Source: an uncultured Selenomonas sp. (GTDB lineage: Bacteria; Bacillota; Negativicutes; Selenomonadales; Selenomonadaceae). From it: a stretch of DNA of 43,935 nucleotides. The position numbers and the translations under genes were made by a program. The number at the start of each line of letters is the position of its first letter. Position 1 is the stretch's first letter. The DNA lies in NCBI GenBank assembly GCA_934202005.1, contig CAKPXP010000018.1, positions 1-43,935 of the forward strand, in the 5' to 3' direction. Of the stretch, positions 1 to 8,898 are shown piece after piece. The notes under the pieces were generated by a model. That model did no database searches and was not told the origin of the DNA. It saw only the letters and a list, made by a program, of their open reading frames with translations.

Positions 1-345
1 CAAAACCATTTTAACATAGGAAGTCGCTATGGATTTTTGTTTTTGATTAACTGTTCAACTTCATTTTACAACGAACCTGAACAAATTCTGCGTTTATATG
101 ATAAATATAAAGGAATGAGTCCTGATATAAAATCATATTATTTTATTTCGGTTTTGGATTTTATTTTCCAGCATCCATTATTTACTACTCCACAATTATT
201 GAGTGAGGATGGTTTTGGAGCCAAGCAAACCATGTATAACCTGTTGAAGAAGTTATGCGATGCAGGCATTATATCCATCATACCGTCTGCGCGGAACAAA
301 ACATATATATGCGGGGATTTGCTCTCGATTATTGATTATCAGTAA
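1..345 (+). CDS. Fic-family protein, C-terminal part (5' end outside window)
   Basis: The frame is open from base 1 and ends at TAA 343-345, so this is the last 114 codons of a longer gene. The visible part resembles the C-terminal winged-helix region that follows the Fic (AMPylation) domain in many Fic/DOC proteins: a helix with the pattern ILRLYDKYKG, then FIFQHPLFTTPQL, then a recognition-helix-like stretch around KQTMYNLLKKL and the strand pair GIISIIPSARNKTYI. The catalytic HPFxxGNGR motif would lie upstream and cannot be checked. A TTG at 37 would be an internal start and is not preferred because the frame continues upstream. Base composition is clearly AT-rich compared with everything right of 660, which suggests transferred DNA belonging to the integrated element. 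Assignment is by similarity pattern only; another winged-helix protein is possible. Confidence 0.6.
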   Translation, partial: QNHFNIGSRYGFLFLINCSTSFYNEPEQILRLYDKYKGMSPDIKSYYFISVLDFIFQHPLFTTPQLLSEDGFGAKQTMYNLLKKLCDAGIISIIPSARNKTYICGDLLSIIDYQ

Positions 346-658
346 CTTAGGTGTCTAGCCACCCCTTCTAAATTGGACTGTCTCTACCAGCGAGTCTAAT
401 TATCTATGGAAAACTAGACCGACGAATACAGCCAGTCTAGTTCTGTCGCCATTGTTAGCTTTGCCTGGTTCTGATGCCCAGCAGACCGACACCGATGACC
501 TCACCAATCCTGATCGAGAAATCCAGCTGAGTAAGCAGTGATACCACTTTGCGGATGCCCACAAAATCGCAAACAAAAATAGCCGCCCCGGATTGGTGGG
601 CGGCTATGAAAGGACCATATTCGTGGGTCGACGAAAAAGGTAGAAAGGTTGTGATCCC
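346..658. other. Non-coding spacer of the integrated element with GTCTAG-type repeats
   Basis: No convincing gene is seen in these 313 bases. The motif GTCTAG/GTCTAA occurs three times on the plus strand (353-358, 394-399, 435-440) and once inverted (414-419). The last two extend to a perfect 8-bp inverted repeat, AACTAGAC (412-419) and GTCTAGTT (435-442). A hairpin with a minus-strand T-tract lies at 575-607. The position directly upstream of an integrase gene makes protein-binding sites (integrase arm sites or a regulator operator) plausible, but this is inference. Confidence 0.5.
575..607 (-). terminator. Rho-independent terminator, minus-strand direction
   Basis: A 10-bp perfect stem, ATAGCCGCCC (579-588) with GGGCGGCTAT (598-607), has a 9-base loop. 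On the minus strand it is followed by a U-tract (A-run 575-579 on the plus strand). There is no minus-strand gene just upstream, so it may stop antisense transcription through the integrase or be left from a lost gene. Confidence 0.6.
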
Positions 659-1687
659 ATGCCCGCATACAAGAACGACGCAGGCCGCTGGTACTGCGCC
701 TTCTACTACAAAGACTGGACCGGCAAACGCCGGAAGAAGAAGAAAGAGAGCTTCGACACAAAGCGCGAGGCGCTTGAGTGGGAGCGTCGCTACATCGATG
801 AGCAGGCGGGCGCGCCTACGATGTCATTTGAAGCTCTCTACGGGCTTTACAAGAAGGACTGCACTTGCCACCTCAAGAAAAGTACGATGATTTCAAAATT
901 TGCAATGATCGAGAAGCACATCTTACCGTACTTCAAAGCACTACACATCAATGCCATCACGCCGGCCGCCATACGTGCCTGGCAGAATGATGTCATGAGC
1001 AATGGGTATAGTCCCAGCTACTCCTACTCCCTACATCGGCAGCTCTCGGCCATCCTGAACTTCGCCTGCCGCTACTACGGCCTGCAGGCGAATCCGGCTG
1101 CCCGCGCCGGATCCATCGGCCGCAACGAAGAACATCAGGCATTCTGGACGCTCGACGATTTCCACCACTTTGCGATGACGCTAACCGCGCCCGCACAGAT
1201 CATGCTTTTCTATATGCTCTTCTGGACTGGTTGCCGCATTGGTGAGGTGCTGGCGTTGACCTGGGATGACGTAGACGGCGACAGCATCCACATTACCAAG
1301 ACGCTGAGCTACATGCATGGCAGCGCCTATGTGCGCCCGCCGAAAACGCGTGAGAGCAATCGCACGGTCAAACTCCCGTCCTTTGTTGTGGCGATGCTAG
1401 CCGACTACAAGCGCCGCACACAGTACGTCGGCCCGATGCTCTTCCACACGACAAGCTCGACCGCCGTCCGTCTGCTCGCACGCCACGCCAAGCAGGCCGG
1501 CCTCGAGCGCATTCGCATCCACGATCTACGCCACTCCCACGCCTCCATGCTCATCCAGGCCGGCGTGCCTGCCATCGCCATTGCCGAGCGCCTCGGACAC
1601 AAAAATGCACAGACAACGCTCCGCGTCTACGCCCACCTCTATGAATCGACGAAGGACGAGGTCGTGTCTGTGCTTAAAAAAATTTAG
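659..1687 (+). CDS. Tyrosine site-specific integrase
   Basis: This is a complete 342-residue phage/ICE-type tyrosine recombinase that would integrate and excise the element at the left of the window. Residues 1-50 form a basic arm-binding domain of the AP2/Tn916 type (RWYCAFYYKDWTGKRRKKKK). Residues 55-145 look like the SAM-like core-binding domain, and 160-342 is the catalytic domain. The catalytic set is intact: R193 in TGCRIGE, a candidate K229, H288 and R291 in HDLRHSHASML, H314 in LGHKN, and nucleophile Y324. The ATG at 659 follows a modest SD (AGAAAGG). The stop codon TAG (1685-1687) lies inside the first of two tandem 11-bp repeats, and the gene ends 27 bp before the rplQ terminator, so the attachment site is probably here. 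Codon use is more GC-rich than the Fic fragment. Confidence 0.93.
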   Translation: MPAYKNDAGRWYCAFYYKDWTGKRRKKKKESFDTKREALEWERRYIDEQAGAPTMSFEALYGLYKKDCTCHLKKSTMISKFAMIEKHILPYFKALHINAITPAAIRAWQNDVMSNGYSPSYSYSLHRQLSAILNFACRYYGLQANPAARAGSIGRNEEHQAFWTLDDFHHFAMTLTAPAQIMLFYMLFWTGCRIGEVLALTWDDVDGDSIHITKTLSYMHGSAYVRPPKTRESNRTVKLPSFVVAMLADYKRRTQYVGPMLFHTTSSTAVRLLARHAKQAGLERIRIHDLRHSHASMLIQAGVPAIAIAERLGHKNAQTTLRVYAHLYESTKDEVVSVLKKI

Positions 1688-1706
1688 TACGCTTTTAGTA
1701 CGCTTT
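1685..1706 (+). repeat. Tandem 11-bp direct repeat at integrase 3' end (candidate att/arm site)
   Basis: TAGTACGCTTT occurs twice with no gap (1685-1695 and 1696-1706); the first copy contains the integrase stop codon. Short direct repeats beside the integrase gene are typical binding sites for integrase N-terminal domains. Their place between the integrase and the rplQ terminator suggests the element boundary lies within about 1680-1760. The other att site is outside the window. Confidence 0.5.
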
Positions 1707-1712
1707 GTCAAT

Positions 1713-1758
1713 AAAAAAGGCCGTCAGCCCTTATAAATAAAGGGCTGACGGCCTTTTT
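1713..1758. terminator. Bidirectional terminator of the rplQ operon and integrase
   Basis: AAAAGGCCGTCAGCCCTT (1715-1732) pairs with AAGGGCTGACGGCCTTTT (1740-1757), an 18-bp stem with a short AT loop. A-runs and T-runs flank both sides, so it can end the rplQ transcript (minus strand) and the integrase transcript (plus strand). Confidence 0.93.
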
Positions 1759-1762
1759 GCAA

Positions 1763-2101
1763 TTATACGAGCTCGATGATGACCATCGGAGCTGCGTCAC
1801 CGCGGCGCGTGCCGAGCTTCAGGATGCGCGTGTAGCCACCCTGACGGTCGGAGTATTTGCCAGCGATTTCGCTGAAGAGCTTTCTTACGACATCTTCATC
1901 AGCAAGGGATGCAATCGCCTGACGACGTGCGCTGAGGTCGCCGCGCTTGGCGAGCGTGATCAGCTTGTCGGCGAATTTACGGAGCTCTTTTGCTTTGGCT
2001 TCCGTCGTTTCGATGCGTCCATATCTGAAGAAGGAAGTGAGAATGCTGCTGAAAAGCGCTTTGCGGGCGCCGGAGTTACGTCCAAGTTTTCTGTAGCTCA
2101 T
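1763..2101 (-). CDS. rplQ: 50S ribosomal protein L17 (bL17)
   Basis: This 112-residue protein has the usual bacterial L17 length and begins [17 protein letters not shown], the family signature. bL17 sits near the peptide exit tunnel of the large subunit. ATG 2101 follows the SD AGAGGG. It is the last gene of the alpha operon; the 162-bp spacer between it and rpoA is unusually long and GC-rich with palindromes. It ends 5 bp before the bidirectional terminator. The genes that usually follow in Firmicutes (ecfA, truA, rplM, rpsI) are absent; the integrase lies there instead. Confidence 0.97.
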   Translation of the reverse strand: MSYRKLGRNSGARKALFSSILTSFFRYGRIETTEAKAKELRKFADKLITLAKRGDLSARRQAIASLADEDVVRKLFSEIAGKYSDRQGGYTRILKLGTRRGDAAPMVIIELV

Positions 2102-2263
2102 TAGTTTCCCTCTCTTTGCAGTATTTGTCCGGGAGACAGGCCGCGAGGGCCGCTTCCCGTTTTTATCCGTCTCACCTGTATGTCAGACGCGGGGCAGAGT
2201 GCCGCGCGCCTGATATCAGGCAAGGGAGCCGCACAAGTCCGCGAGGCGGACGTCTGCGCGTTG
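2102..2263 (-). promoter_or_regulatory. Structured rpoA-rplQ spacer
   Basis: The 162-bp spacer contains a hairpin GTCCGC-GAG-GCGGAC (2237-2251), a perfect 14-bp palindrome GCCTGATATCAGGC (2208-2221), and a GC-rich inverted repeat around 2131-2158. None has a U-tract, so they are not simple terminators. They could be processing sites or a translational control element for rplQ; that role is inference. Confidence 0.4.
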
Positions 2264-3223
2264 TTATTCGTTGCTTTCCATCAGAGATAAACCGAGGTCT
2301 TCGAGTTTTTTCTTTACCTCTTCCAGGGACTTGCGTCCGAGGTTGCGCACCTTCATCATGTCGTCCTCCGTCTTGGCCGTGAGGTCCGCGACGGTGTTGA
2401 TGTTGGCACGCTTGAGGCAGTTGAAGGAACGAACGGAGAGGTCGAGGTCTTCGATGGTCATATCGAGGACCTTCGAGGAGGTATCCTCTTCTTCCTCCGG
2501 GAACGTCGTCTCTTCTACTTCTTCCTCTTCCGGAATGCCGTCCATGTTCTGGAACAGCTTCAGGTGCATGACAAGAATGCCTGCTGCTTTCGAGACAGCT
2601 TCCTCGGGGCGCATGGAACCATCGGTCCAGACTTCGAGGATGAGCTTGTCATAGTCCGTGACGTTGCCGACACGCGTGTCCTGTACCGTGTAGTTCACGC
2701 GCTGAACCGGGGAGAAGATGGAGTCGATGGGGATGACACCGATGGTGTCATCCGGCTTCTTGTTCTTGTCCGCCGGCACATAGCCGCGCCCGCGCTCGAC
2801 GGTCATCTCGATCTTGAGCTTGCCGTCTTCGTTGAGCGTTGCGATGTGGAGATCCGGGTTCAGGACTTCGATATCAGCATCGCAGACGATGTCTGCTGCC
2901 GTGACTTCCTTTTCTCCCTCGGCATCGATGCGGATGACCTTCGGCTCGTTGCCTTCCATCTTGAGGCAGAGCTGCTTGAGGTTCAGCACGATGTTCGTCA
3001 CGTCGTCGCGCACGCCCGGGATCGTGGAGAACTCATGGAGCACTCCGTCGATGCGGATGGAGGTGACGGCGGCGCCTTCAAGCGAGGAAAGCAGCATACG
3101 GCGGAGGCTGTTGCCAAAGGTCGTGCCATAGCCACGTTCCAAAGGCTCACAGATGAACTTGCCGTAGCGGTTGTCATCGCTGATTTCCGCTATCTCGATT
3201 TTCGGTTTTTCGATGTCTATCAT
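2264..3223 (-). CDS. rpoA: DNA-directed RNA polymerase subunit alpha
   Basis: The product is 319 residues, full length for the alpha subunit. The N-terminal assembly domain begins [14 protein letters not shown] and includes the conserved [20 protein letters not shown]. An acidic linker ([16 protein letters not shown]) leads to the C-terminal domain, which contains [17 protein letters not shown] and [13 protein letters not shown], used for UP-element and activator contact. ATG 3223 follows GGAGG. It lies in the standard alpha-operon place after rpsD. Nothing is truncated. Confidence 0.98.
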   Translation of the reverse strand: MIDIEKPKIEIAEISDDNRYGKFICEPLERGYGTTFGNSLRRMLLSSLEGAAVTSIRIDGVLHEFSTIPGVRDDVTNIVLNLKQLCLKMEGNEPKVIRIDAEGEKEVTAADIVCDADIEVLNPDLHIATLNEDGKLKIEMTVERGRGYVPADKNKKPDDTIGVIPIDSIFSPVQRVNYTVQDTRVGNVTDYDKLILEVWTDGSMRPEEAVSKAAGILVMHLKLFQNMDGIPEEEEVEETTFPEEEEDTSSKVLDMTIEDLDLSVRSFNCLKRANINTVADLTAKTEDDMMKVRNLGRKSLEEVKKKLEDLGLSLMESNE

Positions 3224-3266
3224 CTGGAAGGAACCTCCTCAATAATCCTATGCACAAATGCCATTA

Positions 3267-3860
3267 TTATTTGGAGTACAACTCGACGATAGCCTGCTCG
3301 TTGACAGGAACATCGATCTCATCACGGTTCGGGAAACGCGTTACCGTACCAGTGAGCTTGTCCTGGTCTGCGTCCAGCCATGCCGGAGCGGAAAGCGAGT
3401 TGTTCGTTTCCTTGAGTTCCTTGAAGAACGCGTTGCTCTGGCTCTTCTCAGCGACGGCGACGACATCGCCTGCGGAAACGAGCGCGGACGGGATGTCGAC
3501 GCGCTTGCCGTTGACCGTGATGTGGCCGTGGCGGACGATCTGGCGCGCCTGCTTGCGCGTGTTCGCGAGGCCGAGACGGAAGACGACGTTGTCGAGACGG
3601 CGCTCGAGGAGACCGAGGAGGTTCTCACCCGTGACGCCCTGCATCTTCTTCGCCTTGTCATAGTAGCCACGGAACTGCTTCTCGAGCACGCCGTAGATGA
3701 ATTTCGCCTTCTGCTTCTCTTTGAGCTGCAGGCCGTACTCGGAGACCTTGCGGTTCGTGCGGCGCGGCTGACGCTTGGACTCCTTGGAGCGGCCGATGAC
3801 CGCCGGCTCGATGCCGAGGGCACGGCATCTCTTCAGGGCTGGGACTCTATCAATTGCCAT
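3267..3860 (-). CDS. rpsD: 30S ribosomal protein S4 (uS4)
   Basis: This 197-residue uS4 has an RNA-binding S4 domain around [38 protein letters not shown]; the quoted stretch is split here as [10 protein letters not shown] / [10 protein letters not shown] / [10 protein letters not shown]. It is a primary 16S-binding assembly protein. The N-terminus lacks the zinc-coordinating cysteine cluster of some paralogues (only C13 is present), so it is the Cys-minus form. ATG 3860 follows GGAGGTG. It is placed between rpsK and rpoA as expected. Confidence 0.97.
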   Translation of the reverse strand: MAIDRVPALKRCRALGIEPAVIGRSKESKRQPRRTNRKVSEYGLQLKEKQKAKFIYGVLEKQFRGYYDKAKKMQGVTGENLLGLLERRLDNVVFRLGLANTRKQARQIVRHGHITVNGKRVDIPSALVSAGDVVAVAEKSQSNAFFKELKETNNSLSAPAWLDADQDKLTGTVTRFPNRDEIDVPVNEQAIVELYSK

Positions 3861-3880
3861 ATTATTCTTCGCACCTCCTA

Positions 3881-4273
3881 TTAGACTCTTCTACGCTTCG
3901 GCGGACGGCAGCCGTTATGCGGGATCGGCGTCACGTCTTTGATCATGTTGACCTCGAGGCCCGTTGCCTGGAGCGAACGAATCGCTGCTTCACGGCCGGC
4001 ACCAGGACCCTTGACGTAGACTTCGACCTGCTTGAGGCCATGCTCCATCGCTGCCTTGGCAGCCGTTTCCGCTGCCATCTGCGCAGCAAACGGCGTGCTC
4101 TTGCGCGAGCCGCGGAAGCCAAGGCCGCCAGCGCTTGCCCAGGAAAGTGCGTTGCCGCTCTTGTCAGTGAGCGTCACAATCGTATTATTAAACGTAGAGC
4201 TGATATGCGCTACGCCATATTCCACATTCTTGCGAACTTTTTTCTTCGTGCGGACTGCTTTCTTAACTGCCAC
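3881..4273 (-). CDS. rpsK: 30S ribosomal protein S11 (uS11)
   Basis: This 130-residue uS11 contributes to the platform and mRNA exit region of the small subunit. Family segments are [32 protein letters not shown] and the C-terminal [18 protein letters not shown]. The start is GTG 4273 with SD GGAGG. It lies 17 bp downstream of rpsM and 20 bp upstream of rpsD, so translation is closely coupled. Confidence 0.97.
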   Translation of the reverse strand: MAVKKAVRTKKKVRKNVEYGVAHISSTFNNTIVTLTDKSGNALSWASAGGLGFRGSRKSTPFAAQMAAETAAKAAMEHGLKQVEVYVKGPGAGREAAIRSLQATGLEVNMIKDVTPIPHNGCRPPKRRRV

Positions 4274-4290
4274 CAGTTAACCCTCCTTCA

Positions 4291-4662
4291 TTAGTCCTTC
4301 TTCTTGCCTGCAACAGCCTTTTTCGGGCCTTTGCGCGTGCGGGCGTTGTTCTTCGTGTTCTGACCACGGACTGGAAGGCCGAGACGGTGACGGCGGCCAC
4401 GGTAGCAGCCGATATCAACGAGTCGCTTAATGTCCATCTGACGTGCGCGACGAAGGTCACCTTCGACGACAACGTTCTTATCGATGACATCACGAAGTTT
4501 TACAACTTCGTCCTCCGTGAGGTCGCGCGTGCGAGTATCAGGGTTGATGCCCGTCTGCGCGAGCAGGTTCTGGGACGTCTTCAGACCGATACCGAAGATA
4601 TACGTCAAAGCAATTTCAATTCTCTTGTCACGGGGTAAATCTACACCGGCAATACGTGCCAT
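4291..4662 (-). CDS. rpsM: 30S ribosomal protein S13 (uS13)
   Basis: This 123-residue uS13 of the small-subunit head forms bridges to the 50S. It begins [20 protein letters not shown] and ends with the basic [17 protein letters not shown] tail that contacts P-site tRNA. ATG 4662 has SD GGAGGTG. It follows rpmJ by 23 bp. Confidence 0.97.
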   Translation of the reverse strand: MARIAGVDLPRDKRIEIALTYIFGIGLKTSQNLLAQTGINPDTRTRDLTEDEVVKLRDVIDKNVVVEGDLRRARQMDIKRLVDIGCYRGRRHRLGLPVRGQNTKNNARTRKGPKKAVAGKKKD

Positions 4663-4685
4663 GAATCAAGCACCTCCTTTTTTAA

Positions 4686-4799
4686 TTAACCTTGTCTCTG
4701 TTTGTGTTTCGGGTTCTCGCAGATCACCATAACGCGACCTTTGCGCTTGATGATCTTGCATTTCTCGCAGATCCGTTTGACAGACGGTTTTACCTTCAT
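4686..4799 (-). CDS. rpmJ: 50S ribosomal protein L36 (bL36), zinc form
   Basis: The reading frame translates to 37 residues beginning [15 protein letters not shown] and ending NPKHKQRQG. It carries the zinc ribbon C11, C14, C27, H32, so it is the zinc-binding (C+) L36. ATG 4797-4799 follows a strong SD (AAAGGGGG). It is the first gene after a candidate promoter and heads the rpmJ-rpsM-rpsK-rpsD-rpoA-rplQ unit. Confidence 0.96.
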   Translation of the reverse strand: MKVKPSVKRICEKCKIIKRKGRVMVICENPKHKQRQG

Positions 4800-4845
4800 C
4801 TTGGTTGTGTCCCCCTTTCATCTTATCATTCGCTGTCATTTTGCT

Positions 4846-4874
4846 ATTCTACCATTTTTCGCGGCGCTTGCCTA
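4846..4874 (-). promoter_or_regulatory. Candidate sigma-A promoter for rpmJ-alpha operon
   Basis: On the minus strand there is TAGGCA (4869-4874), a 17-bp spacer and TAGAAT (4846-4851), in an AT-rich gap between the infA terminator and rpmJ. The -35 matches the consensus at 4 of 6 positions and the -10 at 5 of 6. Transcription would start about 35-40 bp before the rpmJ start codon. Confidence 0.6.
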
Positions 4875-4944
4875 GGGGCAAACGGAAAATTTCCCAAAAA
4901 ATTTCAAACGGCGCGATGCGCGATGAAAGAAATTATATGAAAGT

Positions 4945-4972
4945 CAAAAAACTGCTGAGCGAATCAGCAGTT
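4945..4972 (-). terminator. Terminator after infA
   Basis: A 9-bp perfect stem, AACTGCTGA and TCAGCAGTT (4950-4958 with 4964-4972), is followed on the minus strand by a U-rich run. It lies 18 bp past the infA stop and separates infA from the rpmJ promoter. Confidence 0.85.
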
Positions 4973-4990
4973 CCTTGACAACATACCGCC

Positions 4991-5209
4991 TTATTTGAAA
5001 CGATACGTGATGCGGCCGCGCGTGAGGTCGTACGGCGTGAGCTCGATCGTGACCTTATCGCCCGGCAGGATGCGGATGAAGTTCATGCGGATCTTGCCGG
5101 AGACGTGTGCGAGCACGACGTGGCCGTTCTCAAGCTCGACCTGGAACATTGCGTTCGGCAGTGCTTCCAGTACTTTGCCTTCTACTTCGATTACATCTTG
5201 TTTTGACAT
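4991..5209 (-). CDS. infA: Translation initiation factor IF-1
   Basis: This 72-residue S1/OB-fold protein has the usual IF-1 length. It begins [20 protein letters not shown] and includes [21 protein letters not shown]-1 binds the 30S A site during initiation. ATG 5209 has SD AAGGAG. It is flanked by a terminator on each side and no clear promoter is visible in the 190 bp to adk. The map gene and the small KOW-domain gene that often sit between adk and infA in Firmicutes are missing. Confidence 0.97.
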   Translation of the reverse strand: MSKQDVIEVEGKVLEALPNAMFQVELENGHVVLAHVSGKIRMNFIRILPGDKVTIELTPYDLTRGRITYRFK

Positions 5210-5310
5210 GCTGCTCTCCTTTTTTATTTATTGACATTCGGTTGGGCCGACGTCACTCGGGAGCGCGTCGCATTTCCATGCCATGCCCAACAACTGTAAT
5301 CATCACATAA

Positions 5311-5336
5311 GGAAAACTGCCGGTGAACCGGCAGCT
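5311..5336 (-). terminator. Terminator after adk
   Basis: Stem CTGCCGG (5317-5323) with CCGGCAG (5328-5334) and loop TGAA is followed on the minus strand by UUUU. It lies about 65 bp past the adk stop. A separate perfect 12-bp palindrome, CCGCAGCTGCGG (5350-5361), lies between it and adk. Confidence 0.75.
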
Positions 5337-5399
5337 CTCCTGTTACCAACCGCAGCTGCGGCGTTTTATCTGACCGATGGTGTTTCTCCATCCGAGATC

Positions 5400-6059
<660 letters not shown>

Positions 6060-7316
6060 TTATTTCATGAACCCTTCGTAGTGACGCATGACCACCATGG
6101 CCTCGATCTGCTTCATCGTCTGCAGCGCGACACCGACGACGATGAGCAGGGCCGTGCCGCCGAAGTAGACGCCTTGGATATGTGTTGCCGCGGCAATCAT
6201 GTTCGGCAGGACGGCAATGAAGGCCAGGAAGATGGAACCGGCAAGCGTGATACGAGTCATGACATGATCTAAATAATCAGCCGTCGGCTGTCCCGGGCGG
6301 ATGCCTGGGATGAAGCCACCGTATTTTTTCAGATTCTCTGCCATATCCGATATCTTTACAGTAACCGCAGTATAGAAGTAGGTGAAGAAGATGATGAGCA
6401 GGACGTAGAGTGTCGTCTGCAGCGGCTTCCCCCACTCCAGGTAACTGGCAACGGTCTTTACCCAGGGAACGTCAATAAACTGGGCAATAGTTACTGGAAA
6501 CATCAGCACGGATGACGCAAAGATGATTGGGATAACACCCGCCGGGTTGACCTTGAGCGGGATGTGGCTCGAATGGCCGCCAAAGGCTCTCTGGCCGACC
6601 ACTCGCTTGGCGTAGGAAATCGGGATCCTACGGAAGCCGGTCTCGATATGTACCACGAACATGACCATAGCGATCGCGATGATGCCGAAGAGGAACACCG
6701 AGAAGTAGCTGATGGTGCCGGCTTGTACATAGTGGTAGATCGTACCGATATTCTTCGGCAGCGCGGCGACGATGCCGGCGAAAATGATGAGGGAGATACC
6801 GTTGCCCACACCCTGCGCCGTAATCTGCTCGCCGAGCCACATGAGGAAGATCGTTCCCGCGGTGAGCGTGATCGCGATAATCAGGATGTTCACCGGATTG
6901 GGATTGAGGATTGCCTGCTTGAGGCCGATGGACATGCCGACGGCCTGGAAGAAGGCGAGGACTACCGTGAGGTAGCGTGTGACCTGGGTGGTTTTCTTAT
7001 GCCCTTCTTCGCCTTCCTTACTCCACTGCTCGAGCGTCGGAATGACGACATTCAGTAGCTGAATGATGATCGCCGCATTGATGTAAGGTGTGATGCTCAT
7101 GGCAAAGATGGAAAACTTGCTGAATGCACCACCAGAGAACAAATCGAGCAGTCCGAAGAGGTTGCCGTTCTGGAAGAGCGCTTCGAGCGCTGTTGGGTCA
7201 ACGCCTGGGACCGGGATGTGTGTTCCCATCCGGAATACGGCGAACATCACCAGTGTGAAGATGATTTTCTGCCGAAGCTCCGGAATCTTGAAGATGTTCG
7301 CAAGGGCTGAAAACAC
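6060..7316 (-). CDS. secY: Protein translocase subunit SecY
   Basis: This 418-residue polytopic protein has about ten membrane segments and forms the Sec translocon channel. Recognisable stretches are GTHIPVPGVDP near the N-terminus, the FSGGAFSKFSIFAMSITPYI plug region, SYAKRVVGQ and FIPGIRPGQPTADYLDHV. The start is GTG 7316, with its SD (CGAGGTGATC) inside the end of rplO; the two genes are only 1 bp apart, so translation is probably coupled. Confidence 0.98.
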   Translation of the reverse strand: MFSALANIFKIPELRQKIIFTLVMFAVFRMGTHIPVPGVDPTALEALFQNGNLFGLLDLFSGGAFSKFSIFAMSITPYINAAIIIQLLNVVIPTLEQWSKEGEEGHKKTTQVTRYLTVVLAFFQAVGMSIGLKQAILNPNPVNILIIAITLTAGTIFLMWLGEQITAQGVGNGISLIIFAGIVAALPKNIGTIYHYVQAGTISYFSVFLFGIIAIAMVMFVVHIETGFRRIPISYAKRVVGQRAFGGHSSHIPLKVNPAGVIPIIFASSVLMFPVTIAQFIDVPWVKTVASYLEWGKPLQTTLYVLLIIFFTYFYTAVTVKISDMAENLKKYGGFIPGIRPGQPTADYLDHVMTRITLAGSIFLAFIAVLPNMIAAATHIQGVYFGGTALLIVVGVALQTMKQIEAMVVMRHYEGFMK

Positions 7317-7317
7317 C

Positions 7318-7758
7318 TCAGATCACCTCGACTTTACCGCCTGCAGCCGTGATTTTCTGCTCGGCAGCCTTCGTGAAGCCGTTCGCGCGGACCGTGAGCT
7401 TCTTCGTGAGCTCGCCGTTCCCGAGGATACGGATGCCGTCCTGAACGTTCTTCAGGATGCCGCTCTCAACAAGGACGACGGGATCAACCGTCGTGCCATC
7501 TTCGAAGCGGTTGAGCGTCTCAACATTGACCTCAGCGAACGTCTTTGCCCAGACGTTCTTGAAGCCGCGCTTCGGGAGACGACGGTAGATCGGCATCTGG
7601 CCGCCCTCGAAGCCCGTGCGGACGCCGCCGCCGCTGCGAGAGTTCTGGCCCTTCATGCCGCGGCCAGCCGTCTTGCCGTTGCCGGAGCCGAGGCCACGGC
7701 CGACACGGTTGCGGGTCTTGCGGGAGCCCTCAGCCGGAGCTAATTCGTGTAATTTCAT
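7318..7758 (-). CDS. rplO: 50S ribosomal protein L15 (uL15)
   Basis: This 146-residue uL15 begins [20 protein letters not shown] and has the glycine-rich extended N-terminus [19 protein letters not shown] that penetrates 23S rRNA. ATG 7758 is chosen because the SD GGAGG is 8 bases upstream; a GTG three codons earlier overlaps the SD. It ends with EVI just before secY. Confidence 0.97.
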   Translation of the reverse strand: MKLHELAPAEGSRKTRNRVGRGLGSGNGKTAGRGMKGQNSRSGGGVRTGFEGGQMPIYRRLPKRGFKNVWAKTFAEVNVETLNRFEDGTTVDPVVLVESGILKNVQDGIRILGNGELTKKLTVRANGFTKAAEQKITAAGGKVEVI

Positions 7759-7777
7759 CTCGTGCACCTCCTACCGC

Positions 7778-7963
7778 TTAGTCTGCGATTTCTTCAACCT
7801 TGATGAGATGTTCAACTTTGTGGAGCTGGCCGCGGATCGCGGGGTTGTCAGGAAGCTCGACAACAGAGTTGATCTTTCTCAGGCCAAGCGAACGCACCGT
7901 GTTGCGCTGCGTCTGCGGATGGCCGATCAGGCTTCTGGTAAGAGTGACTTTTACTTTTGCCAT
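7778..7963 (-). CDS. rpmD: 50S ribosomal protein L30 (uL30)
   Basis: This 61-residue uL30 begins [23 protein letters not shown] 7963 is preferred over an upstream in-frame start because GGAGG precedes it at proper distance and 61 residues is the usual length. It lies 14 bp after rpsE and 19 bp before rplO. Confidence 0.96.
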   Translation of the reverse strand: MAKVKVTLTRSLIGHPQTQRNTVRSLGLRKINSVVELPDNPAIRGQLHKVEHLIKVEEIAD

Positions 7964-7977
7964 GTTCCTGCCTCCAA

Positions 7978-8484
7978 TCAACCTAAGATCTCTGCGACCG
8001 TCTTGCCGCGGAGCGCTGCGACGTCCTCTGCCTTCTTGAGGCTCTTGAGGCCTTCCATCGTCGCGCGGACCATGTTGTTCGGGTTCGCGGAGCCGAGGGA
8101 CTTCGTGAGGATGTCGCGGATGCCGGCGAGCTCGAGCACAGCACGAGCGGGGCCGCCGGCGATGACGCCGGTACCTTTGGCAGCCGGCTTGAGCATGACG
8201 CGGCCAGCACCGAAGATGCCGATCATCTCATGCGGGATCGTGCGGCCATCGAAGAGGGCGATCTCGACGAGATGCTTCTTCGCGTCCTCGACGCCCTTGC
8301 GGATTGCCTCGGGGACCTCGGCAGCCTTGCCGAGACCGACGCCGACCTTGCCCTTCTTGTTGCCAACGACAACGAGAGCACTGAACGAGAAGCGGCGGCC
8401 GCCCTTGACGACTTTCGCAACTCGATTGATGTATACAACTTTCTCCTCGAACTCTGGAGTTTCGTTGTCCATGTTTCTAGCCAT
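7978..8484 (-). CDS. rpsE: 30S ribosomal protein S5 (uS5)
   Basis: This 168-residue uS5 acts in translational fidelity and mRNA unwinding at the entry channel. Signatures are [35 protein letters not shown] and the [20 protein letters not shown] loop. ATG 8484 follows AAAGGAGG. Confidence 0.97.
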   Translation of the reverse strand: MARNMDNETPEFEEKVVYINRVAKVVKGGRRFSFSALVVVGNKKGKVGVGLGKAAEVPEAIRKGVEDAKKHLVEIALFDGRTIPHEMIGIFGAGRVMLKPAAKGTGVIAGGPARAVLELAGIRDILTKSLGSANPNNMVRATMEGLKSLKKAEDVAALRGKTVAEILG

Positions 8485-8510
8485 TCATTTACCTCCTTTG
8501 ACAAAAAGTA

Positions 8511-8870
8511 TCAGAACTTGAGACCAGCCTCGCGCGCTGCTTCTGCGAGCGCTGCGACACGGCCATGATAGACATAACCACCGCGGTCGAAGACGACCTC
8601 CGTGATGCCCTTCTCGATTGCGCGCTTCGCAATCTCGGTACCAACAGCCTTGGCAGCCTCGATGTTGCCGCCGTAGTTCTCAAACCCCTTGTCCTGGGAG
8701 CTGGCACTGACGAGCGTCGTGCCCTTCTCGTCATCGATGACCTGCGCGTAGATGTTCGCGAGGCTGCGATAGACGTTGAGGCGCGGACGCTGTGCCGTAC
8801 CTGCGATATGGTTGCGGACTCTCAGATGACGTTTCTGACGAGCCTTGTTCTTATCTTCCTTCAGAAGCAC
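8511..8870 (-). CDS. rplR: 50S ribosomal protein L18 (uL18)
   Basis: This 119-residue uL18 binds 5S rRNA. It includes [20 protein letters not shown] and ends [14 protein letters not shown]. The start is taken at GTG 8870, 8 bases after AAAGGAG; an in-frame GTG nine bases upstream overlaps that SD and is less likely. Confidence 0.95.
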   Translation of the reverse strand: MLLKEDKNKARQKRHLRVRNHIAGTAQRPRLNVYRSLANIYAQVIDDEKGTTLVSASSQDKGFENYGGNIEAAKAVGTEIAKRAIEKGITEVVFDRGGYVYHGRVAALAEAAREAGLKF

Positions 8871-8898
8871 TATGGTCACTCCTTTCCTCGATCAGTGA

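Noticed and set aside
549..890. A 113-codon plus-strand frame overlapping the integrase start
   Set aside because: It shares most of its length with the integrase in another frame, has no SD and no recognisable domain.
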